DNA of 64,000 nt. Origin: Lacimicrobium alkaliphilum. Its GTDB lineage: Bacteria; Pseudomonadota; Gammaproteobacteria; Enterobacterales; Alteromonadaceae. The notes under the pieces are model-generated. The model saw nothing but the letters and a program-made list of their open reading frames with translations. It was not told the DNA's origin and did not search any database. Position 1 is the first letter of the stretch. Each line of letters begins with the position of its first letter. Of this stretch, positions 59,111 to 64,000 are shown piece by piece. The DNA lies in assembly GCF_002591895.1 (NCBI RefSeq), contig NZ_NISX01000017.1, positions 52,178 through 116,177 on the forward strand, read 5' to 3'. The translations under genes and the position numbers were made by a program.

Positions 59111-59410
59111 TTAAGGCCGGTAAGCAGACAGTAATCTTTTTATTAAACACATTAACAACGCCGTAAAAGCCACAACAACAATAAACTGCCCGCTAAGCTG
59201 AAGTACAAGTTTGGGCCAGAAATCTATCTCTTCAGTGAATAGGGGGTGCCATACATATACCAGCATAAAATTGCCGGGACAAAGCAACGCACCATACCCG
59301 GGCATATTCCCACCCCAGAGTAACCAGTTCAGCGCAAAGGCCACCGCGCCCACAACCACCGCAATCAGACCAGCGTACAGGGCGACACGTTTAATACTGA
59401 GGCTGTTCAT
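59111..59410 (-). CDS. Hypothetical small membrane protein
   Basis: About 99 residues from the ATG at 59410 with two or three hydrophobic segments (about 7-32 and 68-92). The middle has PGYGALLCPGNFMLVYVWHP. Not recognised. Overlaps the upstream lipoprotein gene by 20 bases. A GGCCTT-AAGGCC hairpin (59103-59118) covers its stop codon. Confidence 0.55.
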   Translation of the reverse strand: MNSLSIKRVALYAGLIAVVVGAVAFALNWLLWGGNMPGYGALLCPGNFMLVYVWHPLFTEEIDFWPKLVLQLSGQFIVVVAFTALLMCLIKRLLSAYRP

Positions 59411-59561
59411 TTTCACAGGCAAATTTTGTTTCACCCTGAGGCGTTACATACTCAAGGCGGCCTGTTGTACAGGCAGACAGAGCAAGGGTAATCGCCACCA
59501 TAAACAGAGATTTTTTATACAACAACGGGATGCTCCTGGTAATCCGGGCCAATAAACTCAT
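59391..59561 (-). CDS. Small predicted lipoprotein
   Basis: 56 residues: a long basic lead, a hydrophobic stretch and a lipobox LSAC (LFMVAITLALSACTTG), so the mature lipid-anchored part is only about 22 residues (CTTGRLEYVTPQGETKFACE). Not recognised. The preferred start is ATG 59561 (an in-frame start 4 codons up is possible, as is an internal ATG just before the lipobox); the ribosome site is weak. Overlaps the following membrane-protein gene, suggesting a pair. Confidence 0.55.
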   Translation of the reverse strand: MSLLARITRSIPLLYKKSLFMVAITLALSACTTGRLEYVTPQGETKFACENEQPQY

Positions 59562-59586
59562 CTCAGACGGCAATTTCTTTCACACG

Positions 59587-59694
59587 CTGCAACGCAAGCG
59601 GTGACCATTCCAGCTTCACTGACGCAACCTGAACGACATTCCAATGGAGCCGATGCAGTAATGTATTAGCCATCACCGTAACTGGCATTAGCCG
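59587..59694 (-). repeat. Candidate attC-like site downstream of the cold-shock/DUF1294 gene
   Basis: On the minus strand it begins GGCTAAT (over the stop codon) and ends GTTGCAG, with inner arms CGGTGA and TCACCG. Weaker than the site at 60315-60392: the first box reads AAT rather than AAC, and the last box departs from GTTRRRY at two places. Listed because it sits where a cassette recombination site should be. Confidence 0.35.
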
Positions 59695-60299
59695 ACAATT
59701 GCCAGCAGGAAATGTCGACCTTGCCCGGTAAAAAGCCAGACAAACGCAAAGATGTTCATCATGACCGTTGCCCAGTACACCCGCTTAAATTCTGTTTTAC
59801 TGGATTTGTGCCTTAAGCTCTTTTGAGCGTAAAAGGCTCCCGGCCAGCCACCAACCAAGCTAAGAAAATGCAGGTGGCTTTCTGGTGTACGCCAGCGGCC
59901 ATTTTTAGCCGCAGATTTATCAAAAGCATAAAAAATAAAAGCTATAGTGCTTGTGGCTATGTACAAATATAAAACCTCTGGCGGCAGGTATTTTAAAAGA
60001 ACAGTTGCCGTTAGAATCACACTAAATGTAACAACAATTAACGCTCCCGGATTTGCGGATTTCTTCGGTGGTTCTGGGCGCACTTTACGGTCAGCAACTA
60101 AGCTGACATTGATTGCTTTGAATTTACCCTGAGGTTCTTTAACTTGCTCATAGATAATCAAATCGCCTTCAGCGGGTCTTCTGGAGCGTTTTTGGAATGA
60201 TTTTATATGAACAAAAGAGCGATCACCACCGCCATTCGGCTCTACAAAACCAAATCCTTTATCATCATTCCAATTAGTAAGCTTTCCCTGAAATCTCAA
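59688..60299 (-). CDS. Cold-shock-domain/DUF1294 membrane protein
   Basis: 203 residues. The N-terminal cold-shock RNA-binding domain (1-70) shows GKLTNWNDDKGFGFVEPNGG and SFVHIKSF, and the C-terminal DUF1294 domain (about 85-195) has three or four hydrophobic helices and SLVGGWPGAFYAQKSLRHKS. The start is TTG with GGAAGG 4 bases upstream. The coding region and leader are enclosed by an 11-bp inverted repeat: TTAGCCGACAA at 59688-59698 (covering the stop codon) and its complement at 60310-60320. This family is often found in integron cassettes, which the ends here suggest. Confidence 0.88.
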   Translation of the reverse strand: MRFQGKLTNWNDDKGFGFVEPNGGGDRSFVHIKSFQKRSRRPAEGDLIIYEQVKEPQGKFKAINVSLVADRKVRPEPPKKSANPGALIVVTFSVILTATVLLKYLPPEVLYLYIATSTIAFIFYAFDKSAAKNGRWRTPESHLHFLSLVGGWPGAFYAQKSLRHKSSKTEFKRVYWATVMMNIFAFVWLFTGQGRHFLLAIVG

Positions 60300-60314
60300 A
60301 TTACCTTCCTTGTC

Positions 60315-60392
60315 GGCTAACGGCCGCCATCACCGGTGACAGAACCGCAGCTAAGCGGAGGTTTTGGTATCCGGTGCATGGCCTGGTTACAC
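60315..60392 (-). repeat. Candidate attC-like recombination site between two cassette-like modules
   Basis: On the minus strand: GTGTAAC-CA-GGCC...ATGCACCGG, a central region with its own CCGC/GCGG stem, then CCGGTGATGGC-GGCC-GTTAGCC. The arms fold back as TAAC/GTTA, GGCC/GGCC and CACCGG/CCGGTG with unpaired bases between, like the R and L boxes of integron attC sites, in a 78-bp span of typical length. The boxes match RYYYAAC and GTTRRRY imperfectly (one mismatch each). Position is right: just after higA and just before the next gene's ribosome site. Confidence 0.5.
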
Positions 60393-60402
60393 CTCACTTT
60401 GG

Positions 60403-60690
60403 TCAGTGAAGCTGGCTAAAAACTTCCGGGTGTTGCTCAGCAATGCGCAGAAGCGCAATCGCAGGACCCTGCGGCTCGCGTCGACCCTGTTCCCAATCCT
60501 GAAGGGTTCGCACACTCACGCCCATAAGACCGGCAAATGCTGATTGCGACATGTGCAATTTCAGCCTGATCACTTTGGGCGGTGAAGGTTCTGAAAGCTC
60601 ATGGGTTCGCAGGGCCAATTTGCCCTTCTTGAACTGTTTGATTTCATTGATACCGTCAAGGATCTCTGCCCCAAGGTTCCTGTCACCCAT
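60403..60690 (-). CDS. higA: HigA-type antitoxin
   Basis: 95 residues. The helix-turn-helix (KLHMSQSAFAGLMGVSVRTLQDWEQGRR, about 43-70) is of the XRE/HigA family; the N-terminal extension probably neutralises the toxin. It is expected to bind the 19-bp palindrome in the operon promoter, alone and more tightly with HigB. The ATG overlaps the end of the toxin gene by 8 bases. The toxin-first order is the HigBA hallmark. Confidence 0.92.
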   Translation of the reverse strand: MGDRNLGAEILDGINEIKQFKKGKLALRTHELSEPSPPKVIRLKLHMSQSAFAGLMGVSVRTLQDWEQGRREPQGPAIALLRIAEQHPEVFSQLH

Positions 60691-60994
60691 TTTTGATTGC
60701 CTCCGCTATCTGCTTGAGCATGTGGCCAGGAATACTGGCGCGCTCTGATTTACTGTACAGTGTGAGCATCCATATCTCGTGGTCAGATTTCTTCCAGTAA
60801 TAAATTGCTCTGATGCCACCGCTCTTTCCCGATCCCGCTGGTGCCCACCGAACTTTACGAACACCCCCCGAACCTTTTATCAGCTCCCCGGCATCTGGCT
60901 TCTGTAGAAGGTAAGTTTGAAGCCCACGGTATTCCTCATCCGTAAGGTAGTTCGGTAATAGCTTGGTGAATGTTGAAGTTTCGATGAATAACAT
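60683..60994 (-). CDS. higB: HigB/RelE-family mRNA interferase toxin
   Basis: 103 residues of the RelE superfamily, closest in look to Vibrio cholerae HigB2: MLFIETSTFTKLLPNYLTDE, then GSGGVRKVRWAPAGSGKSGG, AIYYWKKSDHEIWMLTLY and a helical C-terminus. It is expected to cleave mRNA on the ribosome. The ATG at 60994 is preferred to an in-frame TTG two codons upstream. No ribosome site precedes it: the predicted -10 box ends 6 bases before the ATG, so the message may be leaderless. Confidence 0.9.
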   Translation of the reverse strand: MLFIETSTFTKLLPNYLTDEEYRGLQTYLLQKPDAGELIKGSGGVRKVRWAPAGSGKSGGIRAIYYWKKSDHEIWMLTLYSKSERASIPGHMLKQIAEAIKNG

Positions 60995-61000
60995 TGCCAA

Positions 61001-61029
61001 AATATACGGCCTTGCCGTATAGGTGTCAA
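61001..61029 (-). promoter_or_regulatory. higBA promoter overlapping a palindromic operator
   Basis: On the minus strand TTGACA (61029-61024), a 17-bp spacer and TATATT (61006-61001) form a near-consensus sigma-70 promoter. The spacer and the start of the -10 are covered by a 19-bp palindrome TATACGGC-ctt-GCCGTATA (61003-61021). A repressor bound there, most likely HigA, would block RNA polymerase directly. The higB ATG lies only 6 bases past the -10. Confidence 0.85.
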
Positions 61030-61279
61030 GGCCAGATCAGTGAGGTGTAACAGCTTATATCTGGAGGGATTCCATGATTGCTCACAGAACACTTCGCTGT
61101 TTTTTTGTACCACCTCCGACAAACTTGCGCCAGCCAGAGGAAGGGCATAATACCAGTACTAGTTTTCGCGATGGGTAAAGCAATTAAAGCGTTCAAATCA
61201 CGCTGCACTTTGTCGCTGGTCGCGGTAGAGTAATCAGTAAACCACTGCCATATAAAAACAAAACATCACAGAGGCGAGT

Positions 61280-62647
61280 ATGAAAACATCTGTTATCCGG
61301 GCCACACTATCGGCGTTGCTGTTTACCTCCCTGCTTATTCAGGCAAAAACAGAACACTTTGACCAGGGGCGGCAGCTTGTGAGTACCGATAACTATCATG
61401 TACTGACGCCCAGAGAGCGGATAGCACCTGAGAATAAGATCCTGAATCAGCGGCTGGAACAGTTGCTGCCAAAGCTGATGGCGGAATCTGATCTGGATAT
61501 GTGGCTGGTGATTAACCGCGAGTATGCCGAAGACCCGGTGTATTTTACCCTGGTGCCCCAGCCCACCTTTGCCGCCAGGCGCACCACCATGTTGTTGTTC
61601 AGCCACAAAGCCGACGGCAGTGTGGAAAAGTTATCGGTAAACCGCTATCCGCTGGGTGAACCCTATACATCAGCCTGGGCCGGTGGTGATTTAGAGCAGC
61701 AATGGCAGGCGCTGGCCGATGAGATAGTAAAACGTCAGCCTCAGAAAATCGGTATTAACGTTTCTGAGCACTGGCCGGTTGCCGATGGCTTAACCTCAGG
61801 CCTACACCAGAAATTGTTAGAGGTACTGCCTGCCGAATACCAGAATCGCTTAGTGCCCGCCGAAAATTTAGTAGTACGCTGGCTGGAACAGCGTACAAAA
61901 GCAGAACTTGACCTGTACCCGCAAATTGTCAGCCTGGCCCGCGCCGTGATTGCCGAAGGTTTCAGCAACAAAGTCATCACTCCCGGTGTTACACACACTG
62001 ATGATGTAGCCTGGTATCTTCGCGAGCGCTTTGAACAGCTGGATCTACCGGTATGGTTTATGCCCTATGTGAATCTGCAGCGCCCCGGCCTGGAATGTGA
62101 GGCTGACAGCCCCTATTGCGGTATCAGCGGCACCATTGAACGTGGTGATGTACTACACACCGATGTGGGTATTTGTTATCTGAAGCTGTGTACCGACACC
62201 CAGGAAATGGCCTATGTGCTGAAAAATGGCGAAACCGATGCCCCGGCAGGATTAAAAGCCGCGCTGGCAACGGGCAACCACTGGCAGGATTTACTTACTA
62301 CAGAGTTTAAAACCGGCCGCAGCGGCAACCAGATTCTGGCTGCCACTCATAAAGCCGCCGAAAAACATAATATCAACCACAGCACTTACACCCATGCTAT
62401 CGGCTTTGTGGGCCATGCACCGGGCCCAACCATCGGCATGTGGGATAATCAGGGCGACACACCGGTACAGGGCGACTGGCCGCTGCATGCCAATACCGCC
62501 TATGCGATTGAAGGCAATATCAAACAACAAGTACCGGAATGGCAGGATCAGTGGGTGCAAATCAAGCTGGAACAAAGCGCCTACTTTGATGGCAGCAAGG
62601 TTATTTACTTCGCCGGCCGACAAACCCAATGGCATTTGGTGCGGTAA
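61280..62647 (+). CDS. M24-family metallopeptidase, probably secreted
   Basis: 455 residues with a Sec signal (about 1-22, ending LIQAKTE). An N-terminal creatinase-like domain (about 55-190) precedes the pita-bread domain. The dinuclear-metal ligands are in place: Asp in LHTDVG, Asp in CTDTQE, His in VGHAPGPTIG, Glu in YAIEGNI and Glu in IKLEQSA. The family includes Xaa-Pro aminopeptidases and related dipeptidases; the exported location suggests use of outside peptides. GAGGCGAG lies upstream of the ATG. Monocistronic. The 230-bp gap before it (61052-61279) has no other gene. Confidence 0.85.
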   Translation: MKTSVIRATLSALLFTSLLIQAKTEHFDQGRQLVSTDNYHVLTPRERIAPENKILNQRLEQLLPKLMAESDLDMWLVINREYAEDPVYFTLVPQPTFAARRTTMLLFSHKADGSVEKLSVNRYPLGEPYTSAWAGGDLEQQWQALADEIVKRQPQKIGINVSEHWPVADGLTSGLHQKLLEVLPAEYQNRLVPAENLVVRWLEQRTKAELDLYPQIVSLARAVIAEGFSNKVITPGVTHTDDVAWYLRERFEQLDLPVWFMPYVNLQRPGLECEADSPYCGISGTIERGDVLHTDVGICYLKLCTDTQEMAYVLKNGETDAPAGLKAALATGNHWQDLLTTEFKTGRSGNQILAATHKAAEKHNINHSTYTHAIGFVGHAPGPTIGMWDNQGDTPVQGDWPLHANTAYAIEGNIKQQVPEWQDQWVQIKLEQSAYFDGSKVIYFAGRQTQWHLVR

Positions 62648-62925
62648 CCTTAAAATAAATGGTGGTGCCGGGCTGGGTGAAGCCAGTTTCTATAGGAGCG
62701 AAGCTCAGCCTGCCTGAACGACAAAAATCTGTGATTTTTGGCTGGAATAGTCCGCCTGGCGATACCAAATTCCGCCTACAGCTTCTTCTTTAAACGCCTA
62801 CGGGTAGCGCTTATACGTGCTTTCTGACTCATTTTGACGCCTCATTCGTTGAGCTCCATTGTCTCTGATTAATGCGTCAGGATCCATTAGACATGTACAG
62901 GTGAAAACTTGATAAAAATATTCCA

Positions 62926-63174
62926 TTACTTTCTTATTCCTTTTATCCACAAAATAAAACGGTCAAACTTTGTGAGCTTCGTTTTTGGATGAAGTACTGA
63001 TTCTCCTTCGTTCAATTTTTTTTGAGTTTTAACAACCAATTGAGCAACTAAGAAAGGATCGTTTTGTTCCAGTTGCTTATCAAGCATCGATTTTGGTAGT
63101 GGCTCTCCGAGACGAACATTTACCCTTTTAACGAAAGCCCTATTTTGCTGTTCTATAGCTTGCTTGATGTCCAT
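62926..63174 (-). CDS. Hypothetical 82-residue protein
   Basis: Charged protein beginning MDIKQAIEQQNRAFVKRVNV and ending in a short aromatic/basic tail, KFDRFILWIKGIRK, that could be amphipathic. Not recognised. It starts one base after the stop codon of the coiled-coil gene and has no ribosome site of its own, so it is translated by coupling. Composition looks AT-rich relative to the rest of the window. Confidence 0.55.
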   Translation of the reverse strand: MDIKQAIEQQNRAFVKRVNVRLGEPLPKSMLDKQLEQNDPFLVAQLVVKTQKKLNEGESVLHPKTKLTKFDRFILWIKGIRK

Positions 63175-63175
63175 A

Positions 63176-64000
63176 TTAATTCATCAAGTATTTATAAAAA
63201 ATTGATTCCACCATTTGCAGACCTTGCTTGTATTCACTCTTCGCGCCGACTGAGGTTTCATCAGCGACCTTCACGAAGTAACGACACTCGGGCTTGCTGT
63301 TTACAGCCGCCTGATAAAAAACACTCAACTGCTCAGTAAAACCGTTAAGAGAAAGTTCGGTGTTATCATAGTCTTTGCCCACCAACTTATAGTAAGCCTC
63401 CTGCCTTGACCCAGGATATATAGAAGAAACAGCAAGCGAGTTATCTCTAACTGCGACAAGAAATGTGTATTGCGCTCGGCCATCAGCAGTTGCCCAACAA
63501 GGAGGGAACTCCAGCCCGTTTGAGAGGTTTTCTACCTGACCAATCAGGTTATAGTTTTCTTCTTCTACAGCCTTGAATTCGGCATCTTTGGTAGCGAGTT
63601 CTTGTCTCAACTCCTTATTCTCTTTTTCTATATTTTTTCGTTTCCTTTCATTATTTGCTAATCGCTCCTTTGTATCCTTAAGCTCCTCAAGACACTTCTC
63701 AAGTGCCTCGTTGGCCTTTTCGATGGCAGCGAGCAGCTCGGGAATGTTGATATTTTCACTATTAATCTTAGTAAGCGAAGACCAGACCTCATCTAACTTC
63801 ATTTTTGCTAAGACCTTCGCAGCCTCATCTGATTCTACTGAGTTCTTTAACGCTTTAACCAATGCTTGCATTTGAGCTACTGCTTCAGTTAACTCCATGC
63901 TGGCTGGTTCTTTTGTCTTTGGAGTTAAGCCCAGAGCGTCATTGATTCCCTGCAGGGTTACTGCTATCTCTTCATATTCAGGGCGGGATTCCACTTTGAT
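63176..64000 (-). CDS. Coiled-coil protein of unknown function, 5' end possibly outside the window
   Basis: At least 272 residues; the frame is open to the window edge, so the apparent GTG start at 63994 may be internal. The N-terminal part is helical. A long heptad-like Lys/Glu-rich coiled coil (about 85-160, EKANEALEKCLEEL and KRKNIEKENKELRQELA) leads to a C-terminal globular domain from about residue 164 (LEFPPCWATADGRAQYTFLV ... ECRYFVKVADETS ... YKQGLQMVESIFYKYL). I do not recognise a named family. The architecture (helical base, long coiled coil, small terminal domain) resembles accessory proteins of ion-channel-like or defence operons, but this is inference. Confidence 0.6.
   Translation of the reverse strand: MKVESRPEYEEIAVTLQGINDALGLTPKTKEPASMELTEAVAQMQALVKALKNSVESDEAAKVLAKMKLDEVWSSLTKINSENINIPELLAAIEKANEALEKCLEELKDTKERLANNERKRKNIEKENKELRQELATKDAEFKAVEEENYNLIGQVENLSNGLEFPPCWATADGRAQYTFLVAVRDNSLAVSSIYPGSRQEAYYKLVGKDYDNTELSLNGFTEQLSVFYQAAVNSKPECRYFVKVADETSVGAKSEYKQGLQMVESIFYKYLMN

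Noticed and set aside
59440..59480. TAACGCCTC motif, like a Vibrio attC box, inside the small lipoprotein gene
   Set aside because: It lies within the coding sequence with no matching arm; treated as coincidence.
59612..60414. 14-base CCAGCTTCACTGAC shared in inverted orientation at 59612-59625 and 60401-60414
   Set aside because: Single short match, one copy inside the higA coding end; could be chance and does not line up with the cassette joints.
61026..61208. 60-codon minus-strand frame upstream of higB
   Set aside because: No ribosome site; it runs through the cassette end repeat and into the higBA promoter. More likely intergenic.
62648..62925. Short Arg/Lys-rich frame (MSQKARISATRRRLKKKL) in the gap after the M24 gene
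   Set aside because: Only 18 codons with no conservation evidence; a second overlapping short frame exists, so chance is likely.
1..64000. Search for CRISPR arrays, tRNA/rRNA genes, IS transposases and integrases
   Set aside because: No regularly spaced direct repeats, no tRNA-like cloverleaf noticed, no transposase or recombinase signature in any translated frame.

Overview
The window looks like chromosomal DNA from a marine or saline-water gammaproteobacterium, most likely of the Alteromonadales (Alteromonadaceae-like). The reasons are the gammaproteobacterial arrangement of gltA divergent from sdhCDAB-sucABCD, a Pla-1/cef (VolA-type) lipase lipoprotein, YciK-, SohB- and YdbH/YnbE/YdbL-type proteins close to the enteric versions, and several RND pumps. 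The lineage is inferred from protein resemblance only; no rRNA or tRNA gene was seen.

Layout. 1-8.1 kb: the end of a dicarboxylate/amino-acid:cation symporter, sohB, a large surface lipase, yciK and glnS. Palindromic intergenic repeats fill the two convergent junctions (886-1366 and 6094-6413). 8.2-10.8 kb: a penicillin/AHL-acylase-family lipoprotein. 10.9-23 kb: the TCA-cycle block, with sucABCD and sdhCDAB on the minus strand and gltA divergent on the plus strand. The shared 654-bp region holds a near-consensus ArcA box and a candidate gltA promoter. SucB carries two lipoyl domains joined by an acidic linker. 23.2-27.4 kb: an RND pump with its membrane-fusion protein. 27.5-32 kb: ydbH-ynbE-ydbL, a small MscS-like protein and a D-cysteine desulfhydrase/ACC deaminase homologue in one tight run. 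32.4-39.9 kb: a second efflux operon with one fusion lipoprotein and two different RND pumps. 39.9-42.2 kb: an alpha/beta-hydrolase-OsmC fusion facing a JmjC-like cupin gene. 42.3-48.1 kb: a three-gene signalling operon (triple-PAS histidine kinase, double receiver, REC-GAF-PAS-GAF-GGDEF-EAL) joined by ATGA overlaps. 48.6-58.4 kb: an SLC13-type transporter followed by small accessory genes: three VOC proteins, an AraC regulator, a monooxygenase, a LysE exporter, a GNAT, and a LysR gene divergent from a GST/NTF2-like/tautomerase operon.

58.4-61.1 kb is the most unusual stretch. A 268-bp element with perfect 24-bp terminal inverted repeats splits a cupin gene. Beside it lie two same-strand modules, a cold-shock/DUF1294 protein and a HigB-HigA toxin-antitoxin pair. 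Each is bounded by short matched inverted ends of the kind seen at integron gene-cassette ends, with an attC-like foldback between them. The toxin-antitoxin promoter is near-perfect, overlaps a 19-bp palindromic operator and may start transcription at or next to the toxin ATG.

The window ends with a secreted M24-type peptidase and the 3' part of an unrecognised operon (a coiled-coil protein plus an 82-residue protein) that looks more AT-rich than its surroundings. No CRISPR array, IS transposase, integrase or replication origin was found.
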